NCBI GenBank assembly: GCA_002099365.1
Contig: MSED01000008.1
Coordinates: 744,001 to 808,000, forward strand
Direction of reading: 5' to 3'
From: Phialophora verrucosa
Taxonomy: Eukaryota > Ascomycota > Eurotiomycetes > Chaetothyriales > Herpotrichiellaceae
Length of the DNA stretch: 64,000 nucleotides
Part shown: positions 10,605-23,220 of the stretch, piece by piece
Position numbering within the stretch: the stretch's first letter is position 1
Layout of the letters: every line of letters begins with the position of its first letter
Translations under genes and position numbers: made by a program
The notes under the pieces: generated by a model
The model's input: the letters and a program-made list of their open reading frames with translations, nothing else
Told to the model about the DNA's origin: nothing
The model's database searches: none

Positions 10605-12650
10605 TTACGAATTCTGGAATGCAGTAAATGCTTTGTAAGTGTATCCGATGAATGGCAAGCTCATTTCAGCATCTTGTTCAGGCGAGATCTGCTTGGCATG
10701 TGCTCGGTGCACCGCGCTGTTGTCCTCTTGTGGAATCTCGTCGATGGGGAAGTAGCTGACATCAATATTCGACGACAGTTTCGGTTCGAAGGGTGCTCGA
10801 ATCTTCCGCAACTGGTCCCAGACGACACCACGAAAGAATGGGTGTTTCTTGATCTGTGATGCCCCATCATGAGCTCCGCCTTCTTTGCCCAGTCGATCAT
10901 TGGCGTCACACAGGAAACTACACCAGTTAGCACCACTCTAGCGTAATAACGTGGTCCACTCACCTTCTGATCATGTCCTCAGCATCCCTGCCCAGAACCA
11001 ACTCGTCTGGGAAATATAACGACTCGCGCCAGTTAACGATCTTGCGGTAGGTGTCATGCGTGTCCTCGGCGCAGAAAGGCGGCCAGCCCACCAAGCACTC
11101 GAACATGATCGCTCCAACAGACCACCAATCACACAGATAGGTATAGCCCTGGCCGAGGAAGATTTCAGGGGCAATGTAATCTGGAGTTCCCACGGTCGAA
11201 TAAGCCATATGACGGCGCGATTTCCTCCAAGTGTTCACCAGTCCTCGGTTGCTGACTGTCAGGTTGATCTGTTCGTTCAATGCCATCGAGTTGCGGTTTC
11301 CTGACTTGCTATCAGTTCCGGCCTTGAGGAGCGCCTGGTAGTATGAGTTCTCGTGCTGTTTGCGACCGCCAGTCGAGAGGCCAAAATCGGTTAGCTTGAT
11401 GTGTCCACCCCGGTCCAGGAGAATATTGTCGGGTTTGATGTCACTAAGTAAACCGTTAGCATGGACCTGTCACAAACAGCACGCAGCTCTTACCGGTGCA
11501 GGAAACCGAGCTTGTGCACTGCTTCAATGGCCATGACGATCTCAGCCATGTAGAACCGCGTAATGTCTTCCGAGAAGATCTCATACTTGATCAACATGGT
11601 CATCAAGTCACCGCCGGGTAAGAACTCCATCAGCATATAGAGGTAGGTGTTGTCCTGGAATGAAGCATGCAGCTTGACAAGCCACGGGTTGTCTTTCGAA
11701 TCGGCCAGAATATCACGCTCTGCCCGGACGTGCGCCAATTGATCTTTCTTAAACATTTCCGACTTGATGAGCGACTTCAGCGCATAGATCTTGCCGTCAG
11801 TCTTGCGTTGTACCAATTTGACTTCTCCAAATGCTCCTTTTCCAATGACCTTGATGGTGGTAAAGTTTGACGGGACCTCCCTTGTCCGAATGAACCGCAG
11901 AAAGCGTGCCTCTTTCTGCGCAAGGGTGTTCATCTCCTTCTGCTTTTCCAGGTCACTGATGCTCGGGTTCTTCAGTATCGCCTCCAGCTCTTTTGCGCGA
12001 CTATTTCGATCACGTGCCCGTTCAATGTTCTCTTGGAAGAAGCTGTTGACCAACTGTTTTGCGGCAGTGCCTCGCTTTACCACGTTGTCTGAGTATCTGC
12101 GTGGGTTTGGTTGCTCCTCCTCTTCTGGTTTTGGTGAGGGTCTGGGCATCGGTGGGGCGAGGTGGCCCTGATATGGGTTCTGTGCTTGTCTTGCTTCACC
12201 AGCTGTCCGAGGACGCGGCATGGCAGGTGACGGAGTGCGGTTGACATTGCCACGTGGTGTAGCACCCAAGTCTTGGTTCGAGAACTGCTGTATCAGACCA
12301 CTCGTTGCATCGGTATTAGCGTTTCCTCCGTAGGGTCTCGAGTTGGCTTGATACGTCGGTTGAGGAGACTGAAGGCCTGGTTGTCCTTGGTAGGCATATT
12401 GCTGCTGATACTGAGCTTGCTGCGATTGAGGGGGGAATTGTTGATTCAGGAAATAGCCAGTATTGGCCGTAGGATTCGGCGAGAGTGCGCCACCGCCGTA
12501 CTCGTGCTGCTGCGTGCCATAGATCGGCTGGGGGAAAGTGGAGGGTGTCGTGGGGTACATTCGAGCGTTGGCAGCGTCAAAGTTGTGTTGATTGTCAAAC
12601 TGAAAGTTCAGTCGCAGGCGGTTGTTGTCGTGGTCCATCGTGACTGCCAA
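10605..12650 (-). CDS. cot-1: NDR/LATS-family AGC kinase, COT-1/ORB6 orthologue
   Basis: A Ser/Thr kinase of the morphogenesis (RAM/MOR) pathway that controls hyphal tip growth, branching and septation together with a MOB2-type partner. It has 649 residues in three exons: 12650-11494, 11443-10964 and 10917-10605. The introns are 50 and 46 bp with GTAAG and GTGAG donors. The first intron interrupts the catalytic loop, and splicing restores HRDIKPDN. Order: a Gln/Asn/Pro-rich N-terminus (1-180), a basic helical MOB-binding region (about 185-260), the glycine loop GKGAFGEV (270-277) with Lys292, DFGLST, an NDR-type insert with the activation site around RRHMAYSTVGTPDYIAPE, and the hydrophobic motif FIGYTY near the end. 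The final residues (KAFTAFQNS) differ from the KRFDNNF-type tail I expect in COT-1. It shares a 1.1-kb divergent promoter with TIM54. Confidence 0.95.
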
Positions 12651-13787
12651 TACAAGCGGTATCTGTTACTCGGCGCGCTGCGCTGCGACGTCAACGAAGG
12701 TTGTGGGCGTCGTTTCCGCAGCGACTGATTCAGGAGGGTCGCAGTGAGTCAAATTGTGCCTTTTTTAGACTGAGAAAGGCGAAAAGTGATACCCTTGGTC
12801 GACAAGAGTCGGTGTACTGCCCCCCACCTTTCTTTCACTGTAATTGTCACTGGCTCACCCTACTCTGCAAAGGATTCTGGGACGGCGACGGGAAATGGAA
12901 GAGCAGAGCGGCCACGCGCTGACGGTATTTGCTGCCTGCAGTATCGGAAGAGCCAGACAGAAAATCCAAGCAAGGGAGGAAGGAGGTGTTTGGGAACCCG
13001 TGTGGAAAAATAGGGTGCAAGTACAGCGGATCGGTAGCAGTTTACAGTTTAGAATTAGGGGCAGATGCCCAACTGGAGCCGCTCACTAACGGCGAGCTTA
13101 AAGAAACTCCTTGACCTTCGACTGGGGTGCCACGTCCCAATGGGTTGCAGTTTTGACCTCATCGCCAGGCACATACACGCGATTGGTTCTCACCCTGCTA
13201 CCCTGGGCTGACACAGATGGAAACACAATATACGCGAAGCATGCCATCTGGCTGCTCGCGTGGTTACATCTCGCTTGCTCTCTTGTTCTACATTGCACGC
13301 CTTACTGGATGAGACAAAGATCCCAATGGCGGAAAGGTGCACAGAGCACAGAAAAGGAGTCGACGGATCATAGACACCCAGGAGGCCAGAGAGTCGTTCA
13401 GGTAACCAGTGTCTCGGGTAGAAGTCTTTCGGAACACCTACCCGCACATGCGCCCGACGGTAACTATCGCCTCGAGTTTGGGTCGTGCTGAAGCAAAAGA
13501 AGTCGCTTAGAAGTCTGCCAGAAGACAAGGTGGGGTTTCCTCTTACGCTGGTTGTTTGACCATGTCGACTTAATGCACAATAGATGGTCACGTGGCGACA
13601 GTATTAGGACCACGAAAAGTGAAGAGGCACAAGAGAGCGCTGAGAATGGAAAGTTGCCCGGAGCCACTCACAGACCGCCGTCGGAGCGGCATATCCGGTT
13701 GTCACTTTTTTCTGGTCGAACCCATCCGTGTTCATCGTGAAGTCGAGCTGAGCCTGCTCCGCAAACTCCCCCTGCGCCCTCATCGCC
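12651..13787. other. Divergent promoter region, kinase and TIM54
   Basis: 1.14 kb between two divergent start codons. Several short frames are open but none is convincing. COT-1-type genes often have long leaders, so part of this is probably transcribed. No clear motif was identified. Confidence 0.4.
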
Positions 13788-15293
13788 ATGGCCGACAGTC
13801 AGACCCCTCCCAAACCTGAAGGCCTACCGGAGGGTGTCAAATATGAGGCTCCAAAACCTCCGCCGAAGCAAAATCCCGTCTTTCGAATGATGGGTCAGTC
13901 GTGTCTATACTCGAGGTGTGGCCGGGATTGTTAACAAGCTATAGGCATGCCCAACTTCCGGCTCAGACTACCCTCGCGGAACTGGATGATCTTTCTCAGT
14001 ATTGTCGGCTCTTGGACCGCAGCTGTTGTCTACGACAAAAGGGAAAAGAAGAAGGCCCAAAAGAAATGGTGCGACCTGGTCGCCCATGTCGCCCAGCAGC
14101 CTCTTCCTGTCAACCAGATGCCCCGCAAGTTGACCGTTTTCATATCCGCCCCTCCAGGTGATGGCATACGACCGTCACGGCAATACTTCAAGGACTATGT
14201 GAAACCAGTGCTGGTGGCTGCAGCGATGGATTACGACGTGATTGAAGGGCGAAAAGAAGGAGATGTGCGATACGGCACAGCAGAGCAGATACGAAGACTG
14301 CGGCGGAAACACGGCGAGAAAGATGCCGATACTGTCGAACCGGAGATGGATGCTGAGGCTGCGGTTGAGATGGTGCGGGAGAAGATGCAAATCCTCCCTG
14401 AGACGGGCGTCCGGGGAGACCTAGTCCTGGGCAGACACACCTGGAAGGAGTACATAAGAGGGCTGCATGAAGGCTGGCTAGGGCCTGTTAGTGAACCTCC
14501 TCCTCCACCCTCAGAAGTCGAAGCCCCCTCCGTACATCCACCCGCCGAATCGCGAACAGACGATCCGCCGTCAACAACCGAGAAACCCGACGCCGCAAAA
14601 CCTGAATCACAAACACCACCAGAAGAGGAGAAGAAAGCGGAGGAAAAGAAGAAACCATATCCACCTCCGTCATATCTTCCAATTGACAAGTACTCCTCCG
14701 CCACCCCATCCGCAAATACGCCCAGTATATTCGAACCCTCCCAACCCATCCATCAACAACACCTCCTCGGCTTCCTCAAGACGCCGCAAAGGATCTACAA
14801 CTTCCTCACCCGTCGACATCTCGCCGACCAGATTGGACGGGAGACCGCAGCCATTGTCCTGGCCGCGAGCCGTCCTTATGAGCAAAGCTCTACTTTCTCC
14901 TCCTTCTCCGATACTCCATCCGACATGGACCCTGTAGCCACGAGAGCTCGTGAATCGGACGCTTCGCCGGCGTCGTCTTCTCCAACCCCATCCTCGACCA
15001 GCCACGGCCAGGCCGCTGGCTGGGAACAACAATCGCTGCTCATCGACGAAGAGCGCAAATGGCACAAATCCGTGCGCCAGCCGCGGAAAGAAGACGACAA
15101 GTCGGAACCGCTCTGGACAGCCGACATTGTCATTGACGAGAGGATCGGTTCCCGCATGAGGAAGTTCGAACTCGAACCTGAGGAGGAAGCCCGAGCAAGC
15201 AGGCTCGCCAGCGGACTGGAGAAGCCGAATGTGCCCGAACCGATAGACCTGAGGAAGGAGAAGGTCTTGATCGGGAATTTGGACGACGACTAG
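13788..15293 (+). CDS. TIM54: Mitochondrial inner-membrane translocase subunit Tim54
   Basis: A subunit of the TIM22 complex, which inserts carrier proteins into the mitochondrial inner membrane. It has 484 residues in two exons: 13788-13893 and 13945-15293. The 51-bp phase-1 intron (GTCAGT to ATAG) joins the Pro-rich N-terminus to GMPNFRLRLPSRNW. Residues about 1-35 are the Pro/Lys-rich matrix-side segment. One transmembrane helix follows (about 49-66, WMIFLSIVGSWTAAVVYDK). The large intermembrane-space domain begins with the conserved LTVFISAPPGDGIRPSRQYFKDYVKP. A low-complexity Pro/Glu/Ser/Thr linker (about 210-290) is followed by a conserved region with PYPPPSYLPIDKYSSA and a C-terminal DLRKEKVLIGNLDDD. 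The length matches filamentous-fungal Tim54. Confidence 0.93.
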
Positions 15294-15640
15294 GAAGAGT
15301 CTAACGGAGAGGGCAGCTGCGCATTCGTGGAAAGCCATTCGATGTGCCATCGGGTTGGCGGTGATCTACATATCCGTTTCAACCTCCCTGCCCAGCCCGT
15401 GGTCCGTCGCACTCATCCGTCAATCTACTTGTAGTCTTCTAAGTACTTCTCCGCAGTACATGTATAAATAGCTCTAGTCTGTCAACGACCGCTCAGATCT
15501 CCCGAGACACACGAGACTCGAGCTCAAAGTCCTAGGGGTCTCTCTTGCTCTGCTTTCCCCCCTTCCATCCTATTCCATCTGTATTCCACCTCGCCCATCC
15601 TATCTTACCTAACACCTTGCAAGTCTGGCCCGTCGTCATG
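15294..15640. other. Convergent 3' intergenic region
   Basis: 347 bp between the stop codons of TIM54 and tubulin cofactor E. It contains a C/T-rich tract near 15540-15600. No gene is seen. Confidence 0.4.
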
Positions 15641-17722
15641 TTAAGTGTGTGCGACCGCGGGCTCCACACGGACTCTGACATCCCTCCTCCCCGTCCCCGC
15701 GGTCGCATGCACGTCCAAAAAGTCCCCCCAGGGCCTCTTCCCATCCAAGATGTGTGTCTCGCGTTTCTTGAACCGGTGGCCCTCGCGGACGAGGAACAGG
15801 GGCATTTGAGCCGAGTCTCCTGCGTCTTCTTCGCCACTGTCATTGTCATCTTCGCCTTCACTTCGGCCGTCATTCCGCCGCGGGAGGTTCTCGCCCTCCC
15901 CGTCGGACGACTGATCGACGTCCCAATCGCCCCACCCGTCCCAGGACTCTTGGAGGAACGTCCCGACGCCGACGTTCCTCGTGCTGTGGATCGGTTCGAC
16001 GGGGTCGTATTCGTGGGATTCGTACACGAGCGCGAAACTCAGGGCCGGGAGGCCGAAATGCCGCGCGACCAGCGATTTCAGGTGGTACACGGAGATCGTG
16101 TCGGGGAGGAGGCGCTTGAGCGGCGGCGGTGGTGGCGTGGCATCAGCGGAGCGGCGGGCGGGGATGTAGAAGTATGCGTCGACCAGGCGGGAACCGAGCG
16201 TGCCGGGGGGGTAGTGGGTGTGTTGGGACTTGGTTTCCCCGGTTGGTGGCGAAGAGGTGGTCGCCGCTGAAGATTGAGTGTGGATGTACGCCTGGAGGAG
16301 ATCGTCGCGGTCGTACTTTGCGCACAATGGGGAATAAAGAGGGTGCCTTTGACGGGCTAAAGAGATTGTTTCGGCTTGATCCTTACCCTTGTCCGTGCTC
16401 CCCAGGATGGTCTTGATTTCTCTCTCGGCGACAGAGAGGTAGTAGATCTCGCCTTCTTCGCGGTCCCGCGGCGTGATGGTGGTGTAGTTCAATGACTTTA
16501 AGCCCGGTATCCGCGCCAGAGTCAAGTAGTAGGAAGTCGAGTCTGAGGTAGAACTTGAAGCTTGTGAGCGCCGAGCACCTCCCGAGGACTCGTCCCCTTC
16601 ATCTTGGAGGTTCAGCGGCTCGTAGAGAGGGTTTCGCGAGATACGCAGAGAGGAAAGATTTGGGAAGACGACGGGGAGCTTGTCGATGCTCGAGTAATCC
16701 TGAATTCGATTGCCTGCTAGGTTCAACGTTTCAAGCTTCGGGAAAGATACCGACGAGTCAAGGCCGAGAGAGGAGACGGCGTTGCCTTGCAGCGAGAGCG
16801 ACGTCAGGTTCGGGAACAAGCCAAAGAGTGCCGGCAGGAAGGATAGATGTGTGAATTTGTTGTTGTCCAGGATGACAGTCGTGACGGACGGGCATCGGCG
16901 CCAGTCACCGTTGACGCTGGCGTCAAAGTCGAGCGAGGCGAGCTCATTGAGCGCGAGAGACAAGATTTTCAGAGACTCAAAGTTGCAGCGTCTCTCGAAG
17001 AAGAGAATGTCGATAATCTGGTTCGGAGTGAGCAGGTTCTCGCTGAGGTGCAGCTCGTCGATAGCCCGGAAAGGATGGTCAGTTGATACCCTCGCTTCGA
17101 AGTCCCGTAACCGCAGGCCGCCTGCTTTCAAGATTTTCAGCTTGCGCAAGGGCGCGCACATGTCCAGCACGTCTTGCCAGGTCTCGATGACGTTCCAGCC
17201 CAGATCCAGCTCCGTGATGTTCGGACATGTCTGTTCAAGCTCCTGCTGGGCCTTGCGGACGTCTTCTGGGGAGGCGGGCGGCCGAGCGATGCCTGAGACG
17301 ACCAATTCGTCGACAAGTACGATCTTCAGGTCCGCAAGGACGGACAGCTGCTTCTGGATGCGCTCGAAACCGACTTCTTCGACGACCTTGCCGGAGATTT
17401 CAATCGCTCCGTCCACATCATCACGGCCCGGCGCGGCAGTTGGCGCGTATTTGAATTTAATCGCCTCCAGGAGCGTCCTCTCCCTATCTGGCTTTCTTGA
17501 CGGCCTCAAAAAAGACGCAGCAGTAGGTGAAGACGAAAGACACCGGAAGATACGCCGCCCTTCATGCTGTCCATCGTGCTTTCCACGACTGGGGTCGTCC
17601 CATTCGACGCCCAGCCAGTCGCCCTTCGCCTTGGGAAGAGGACCAAAGTAGCGGACGGTGCAGAGGGCGCCGGCGTAGCTGCGCCGTTGACCGTGGTAAT
17701 ACTCTCCGTTGGCCATTGCCAC
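15641..17722 (-). CDS. PAC2: Tubulin-folding cofactor E (TBCE/Pac2-like)
   Basis: A chaperone that captures alpha-tubulin and, with cofactors C and D, promotes assembly of the tubulin heterodimer in the cytosol. The intronless frame encodes 693 residues. The N-terminal CAP-Gly domain (about 10-80) shows GALCTVRYFGPLPKAKGDWLGVEWDDPSRGKHDG. A leucine-rich repeat region spans about 150-400, with recognisable units such as NITELDLGWNVIETW, LETLNLAGNRI and LSSLRISRNPLY. The C-terminal ubiquitin-like region (about 540-600) includes ISVYHLKSLVARHFGLPALSFAL. A very acidic stretch (about 605-650) and a basic tail follow. CAP-Gly, LRR and UBL in this order identify cofactor E. The start at 17722 gives a natural CAP-Gly beginning. 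Confidence 0.93.
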   Translation of the reverse strand: MAMANGEYYHGQRRSYAGALCTVRYFGPLPKAKGDWLGVEWDDPSRGKHDGQHEGRRIFRCLSSSPTAASFLRPSRKPDRERTLLEAIKFKYAPTAAPGRDDVDGAIEISGKVVEEVGFERIQKQLSVLADLKIVLVDELVVSGIARPPASPEDVRKAQQELEQTCPNITELDLGWNVIETWQDVLDMCAPLRKLKILKAGGLRLRDFEARVSTDHPFRAIDELHLSENLLTPNQIIDILFFERRCNFESLKILSLALNELASLDFDASVNGDWRRCPSVTTVILDNNKFTHLSFLPALFGLFPNLTSLSLQGNAVSSLGLDSSVSFPKLETLNLAGNRIQDYSSIDKLPVVFPNLSSLRISRNPLYEPLNLQDEGDESSGGARRSQASSSTSDSTSYYLTLARIPGLKSLNYTTITPRDREEGEIYYLSVAEREIKTILGSTDKGKDQAETISLARQRHPLYSPLCAKYDRDDLLQAYIHTQSSAATTSSPPTGETKSQHTHYPPGTLGSRLVDAYFYIPARRSADATPPPPPLKRLLPDTISVYHLKSLVARHFGLPALSFALVYESHEYDPVEPIHSTRNVGVGTFLQESWDGWGDWDVDQSSDGEGENLPRRNDGRSEGEDDNDSGEEDAGDSAQMPLFLVREGHRFKKRETHILDGKRPWGDFLDVHATAGTGRRDVRVRVEPAVAHT

Positions 17723-18081
17723 AGAGCAGCTCGATAGCAGAGGAGTTTGTTGTCGGTGGAACAGAAGCTGAGTGCAGCTTTGCGTACCATTCTAGGCAGA
17801 TACTAAAAGTAAACATGCTCTCCGGCACAATTGGGGTTCACTATTTACAGAGGCCGCGTCCGGGGTGAGTCAATCCTATAAGGCTAGAAACTACGATGAG
17901 TGATACCTTCCACCTACATATTGTCTCTCCATGTTTTGCGAAGCTACATTACACGAACTCTTATTCCGTGCCATATCTCACCAGCGGTACTGTTTGGTTC
18001 GGCAGCGTCTTGTCCAAAGCAACAAACCCTAGTATTCTATGTTCCCCCATGCCACGCTATACGCACCACGCTCGCTCATGA
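17723..18081. other. Intergenic region between DNA2 end and cofactor E start
   Basis: 358 bp holding the DNA2 3' end and the cofactor E promoter, both genes being on the minus strand. No other feature is supported. Confidence 0.4.
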
Positions 18082-21000
18082 TCAATATATTCCAAAGTCC
18101 ATTGCATCGAAATCGGCATCCAGATACTCATCCATATTCGCAGGCCCGTGGCCTTGCAGGTTGTCATTCTCCTTGTCCACGCCATCGTCATAGAGCTCGT
18201 TGAGCACATCCCGCATGACTGGTCTGTTATCCAAGAATTTTTCGAGACCATCATCGCGACCACCGACAAGAGCATTTCCTCGAACCACTTTACCTGGCTT
18301 TCGCAGGACACCTTTGACTTGATAGTGTCTCTGTTTCTGTTTCTTTGCAGGACTGAGGTTTCCAGCAACGCTGCCATTACCCAACTGCCCCAAAGGTTGT
18401 TTCCTCTTCTGTGCTGACGATGCTGACTGGGACGACGCCTGCTGCATCTCATGAACCACGGGAACACTCCGCTGCGTGCGTGTGTGCCCTTGAGTAACAG
18501 TGCTCTCGAAGCAATGCATTTCGCACACCCCACCAGGGAGCTCCAGAACCCATCCTGCCTCAGTCACAATCTTTGTCAACCCTTGCAAAATGGGCACACC
18601 ACTGCCGGCCATGGTAGTCATACTGCCCAAAATCAACATCTTGCTCCTCGCTCGTGTCACTGCAACGTTCACTCGTCGCCAATCCTTGAGGAGGTCGCCC
18701 ACATGGTTGTTGTCATTGCTCCGGACACAGCTGAGAATCACCATGTCCTTGTCTCGTCCTTGGTACTTATCGGCCGTGTGCATTTCCACCTCACCGGCGG
18801 CAACAGAACCAGCAAGAGTCTTGACATCGGCTTTTAAAAGTGCGAGCTGGGAGCGATAAAAGGTGATGACGCCGATTGAGCGGGGTGAAACGCCAGCCTG
18901 GATCAACGTTGTAACGATCTGCGCCGTCAGAATCGATTCAACGGCGTTCGTAATTCGTGCCCCTGCCGCCGTTTCGCGAGCTGTGCCGCTGGGAGCAATT
19001 GTATCGGTGTTGAGAAACAGACAGCGAGATGCCGGAGCCAATGCACGTTGAAGCCAGCAATTGGCACCCGCGAAACAAACAGATGGTGTGCTGTGGCAGG
19101 ATTTGGGCAGGGACGATGCCGTAAAGTGATGTGCTGCCAGCCCGGCTTCCAGATCTGGTATGAATAGCATACGTTGCGCGACGGCTTCATTGCCGCATTT
19201 GATCCGACCAGAATATACGAGCTCCTTGGATAGTTTCATGATATCTTCCGCCATCCGATACTGGTGTTCAAGGCTGACCACCGAATCTGGTTGTGCCTCC
19301 GACAGTAGTTTGAAGAGGCTGACATCCAATCCACCATCCAAAGCTTGCTTGTTTTGTACCAACGGAGGTAACTGATAATGATCACCAACCAGAATGAAAG
19401 TCTTTGCCATTCTGATCGGGCCGAGACAGACGGGCAACGTTATCTGGGAAGCCTCGTCCACAATGCAATAGTCGAAGGTTCTGGCATTGAATATGCCGTG
19501 GTTCACCCCCAGGCAAGTGGTTGCCACGACTTTGCTTTCGTGCCAGGACGCATGTAGTTGCTCAATTGTCCGTTTGGGGATTCCAGAGATGTCCGCAAAT
19601 GATTGCACATCCGGGTGTACCTTGTTGACGGCTCCAATCCGCAGGATGGGGATTTTGTCGTCCTTGATTTTCAGTAGAATATTGTCCACGGCGGTATGTG
19701 TATAAGAAGCCAACAGAACCGACTTGCCCTGAGACACAAGAGCCCGGATGATATGAGCAATGGTCGTGGTTTTGCCGGTTCCAGGCATACCAAGCACGAG
19801 GGCATAGTCCTTTGCACTCATCACCTTCTCAAGCGCTCTCCGCTGATCAATATTGAGGTTTTGCTGGGATGCAGGTCCGGAGAGCGTGTAGCCTGTTGAT
19901 GCGATTTTGAATTCCGGAGCCTTATTTTCGACAATCAGCTGCCGAAGCTCGTGTGCTCGCCAGAGGTCTTTCTCCATGATACGGAGGAGATTGTTACGAG
20001 CTGTGGCCATTCCATTGGCGAACTCATCCTTGTCAATGCGATACAAGATAGGGTCTTCCGATTGTAAGGCGGGGGTAGACAGGTCGTGGCCCAGACTGAC
20101 GTGGGCGGAAAAGACTTGGTTATGAACAGCGTCAAATGCTTCAGACTTCCGCTGCGCCCGTTGTAGCCGCCGGTCGACTGCCACCACGATTCTGCTAGCT
20201 TGCACGTTCGTAACGAACCCTGCCGCGAAGTTGAAATGCCCTTTCTCGTCGGAAATCACGATCGGCTCTCCAATCGTGATTTGCGACTCAGTAAAAGAGA
20301 AGCCTGGTCGGGGCTTTTGCTTAACGAAGGTATATTCAAATCTGTTGATCTTTGAACTCGAAGGATTCTCAAATCCTGATCCTGGCTGGATCACGACTTC
20401 TGAAAAGCAACGGCCGACGGCCTCTCGCTCCGAGCCCAGCATCGTCCAGAGCTCTCGGCGGAACTTCATCGTGTCTCGCTCTTCCTTGGTGAGCAAATCG
20501 TCCCATTTCCTGAAGAAAGTTTGATGGGTAGGCGTCAAATGGCCAACAACTTCGGCGAATTTGTCGCCCAAACCGCTGGTTTCCGCTGTGCCATCCTCAC
20601 ACAGCTTATGGTAGGTGAAGCACGCCGATTTTGAGTAGCAACTCTTGCACAGGGGCTGCTTCTTGATCATAGGTGGTAAAGCAAGCTTGTCGTGGACATA
20701 GCACGCCAGTTCATTTCGCTCGATGATCATGTGCCGGATTTCGTTTCTGACGCCTTCGACGCGGAATGTTTTATTGGTCTCCAGATAGTAAAGCATGCCG
20801 CAGGTGACATTGATGTCGTATCTATCCGATAGCAGGAGGGTGTACAGTGCTGTCTGAACACGGTGTTGCTCAACGTTGTCTCTCTTGCCAGTCTTGAGTT
20901 CGAAAGGTACGAGTAGAGTTCGAGGCTTTTCATCGTTCGCCAGCTTCATTTTTGCTTGAACTGTGGCGTCGACGTTGCCCTTGAGGCCATACATTGGAGA

Positions 21001-23220
21001 CCAGATGTGTTCTTCGAGCTCCAGCAACTTGGTGATGGTTGCTGGCACGAGGACACCATGTCGATCACGAATGACAGCATCTGCAGACAGGGTATCACCG
21101 ACAAAGACACTAGCCCATCCCATCAGTTCGCTTTGTTTGCCCAGAAGATACTCCGTCGCATCCGGGATCTGAACTCCAATTTCATACAGCGACTCAATGT
21201 AAGACGGCAGAACCTTGTCAATGATCTCTCTGAACGTTTGCTGGTCCCATTGGTTGAGCTTCAGCGCATGGCCGAAAACCTCATGTAGGATGTGGCCGTA
21301 CACTTGAGGCTGACTGGCTGCGTTGGTTGCTTTTACCCTGTCCTGTAGGACGGCGCGCCGCATGCAAGTGAAGGAATCACCGACGACAGTCGACGAGATG
21401 AGGTGGTCCGGGTGAAGGATGATCATGTTCTCGGCATTGTCAACGATGCACCGGCCTGTACGATCGAACCGGCCGATGATGTGGACGTAGCAGCCCTTGG
21501 TACACCGAGTGTCATACCACGACTCTCGTAGAAGGATATTGTAGAGCCTACTGGTCCTCTCGTCTTTGACCGAGAGCAGCTTCTCAGGCCGCGTACGGCC
21601 AGGTTTGTATTCGTACTGGCTGTCGAAGACATCAACGATGAGATAGCGGTTGATAGCTCGATTATCGATTGATGTCTATATATCCTATCAGCATGCATCT
21701 CATCAACTTCAATGAGTAGCAAAACATACACGGCTCTTCGACCCAACCGGTGTCCTCCCGCTTTGGGTTGCATCCGCAATGCCTTCCCATAGTTCATCGT
21801 CATCATCGAAGGCGTCTTCAAACTCATCAAGCGTATCAAGGTGCTTAGATTCTGTTTCCGCTTGCGAAGTTGGCTGTGCGACAGCCGGCTGCTCTGACAC
21901 CGGAGCTTGTTGTTGGGAGTCATACTGAGCCGCGAGGTCTATCATCTCGTTCATCAAATCATCATCGTCGTCGTCATCAAATTCGTCAAACTCTGCCTGT
22001 ATTGAAGTCTTTTGGGGCTGGGGTGACCTTCGCGCCTTCGCTGGAATAGACTGCTGTGGGTCTTCAACTGTGTTATTGTGAAGAGTCTCGGCCGCGCTGT
22101 GAGACTGAGATTCGGTTCTCTGCCCGAAACCATTCCCGCCATGAGAAACAACACTGTGCGCCTCCTTGTTCCCCTGCGTTTGGGCAAGTACCTGCTCAAC
22201 ACACGCGAGGGCTTCGGCATCGAAAGCATCATCACTAAACTCCGACGAGAAAGATGCGTCACGAGAGACACCATGTTTCAGCGGCGACCTTCTCTGGGAG
22301 GATCGGGAGGTGCCACATGTGCCGTTCGAGTCGCCTCTTGCTCTATTTAGCGGCCTCGTTGGTGAGACTAGCGCTTGCGAGCGCCTGTCGGGGAGAGGTG
22401 AAGAGCTCGAAGGACTCTCGGGCGCATCGACCTTTTTCGTCAAACTTTCTTGAATTTTCTCGAGCAGAAGTCCGACACGGGTGTTGTTGGGCAGGTCACG
22501 TCGCAGGATATCCTTTCGAGAAGCGGCGAACAACTCCTTCGTCCTACTGTATCGCTCATCCATCTTCCTACGCTTTGCCTTTGAGGTAGGCCACTCAACC
22601 CCGCAGCTGTGCGTTCTCCGTAGGCTACTGTCCTTGCCTGTCGTACTGGGTGTCTGAGGGGAGGAGGGCAGAAAATGAGCATATGCGGGCAATGTAGGCT
22701 CTTTGCTGTCCTTGTGCAACGCATTGGCCGTGGAATAGCGGTTCCACAGATCCTGCGTAGGGTCATTGTTCGGAGTGCGCAGCGACCTGTTCAGAGTGTC
22801 TAGATTTAGGGCATCCTTGTGCGCAGAAAGCGGCTGCGACGAGGCAGGAGAAGAACTGTGGGCGCGCTTCCTGCTTCTTTGCGTGGCGCCAGTGGCTCCC
22901 AATGGATCTGGGCTCCCTGTATTTGTTTGCCAGAGAACGTGGTCAATGGGAGTGGCAAGTGGAGGTGCACAATTGTAGGCGTCTTCAGTGTTTGCAATAA
23001 GGTCTTCGATGGGTATTCGGACCGTCGGTGTGTGCGGTATCGTGCATTCTGAAAACCCGTCTTGTTCGATGCGAGCAGTCGGATCCTGCTCTATTCTGCT
23101 TAGGGCGCTCTCAGCAGTCTGATTTTCCTTGTTGTCGGCTGAACGCAGTCTTCCATCAGCTGCGGACGCTGTGGGCTTCCTGTTGGACTGCGACGAGACG
23201 CCCAATGGGGCCGGGGACAT
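18082..23220 (-). CDS. DNA2: DNA replication helicase/nuclease Dna2
   Basis: A nuclease-helicase that processes Okazaki-fragment flaps and resects double-strand breaks. It has 1694 residues in two exons: 23220-21730 and 21675-18082. The 54-bp phase-0 intron has a GTATGT donor and a TATAG acceptor. Splicing links the disordered, acidic N-terminus (1-497, with a PIP/RPA-type region possible) to the conserved YEYKPGRTRPEKLLSVKDE region. The RecB-like nuclease shows GNVDATVQ (Asp near 733) and the ELKTGKR motif (Glu756, Lys758). The iron-sulfur Cys residues are near 601, 840, 843 and 849 with Dna2 spacing C-x2-C-x5-C. The SF1B helicase has Walker A GMPGTGKTT (about 1126-1133), DEAS, and C-terminal motifs with YQGRD and VAVTRAR. 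The gene is divergent from a Sir2-class deacetylase 613 bp away. Confidence 0.96.

Noticed and set aside
16710..17651. A 313-codon plus-strand frame opposite tubulin cofactor E
   Set aside because: Shadow of the CAP-Gly/LRR coding strand; Ser/Arg-rich composition and no domain.
21709..21923. Overlapping minus-strand frame that seemed to be a separate gene before DNA2
   Set aside because: It overlaps the 3' end of DNA2 exon 1 in a different frame; the correct chain uses the 21676-21729 intron to join the N-terminus to the nuclease domain.
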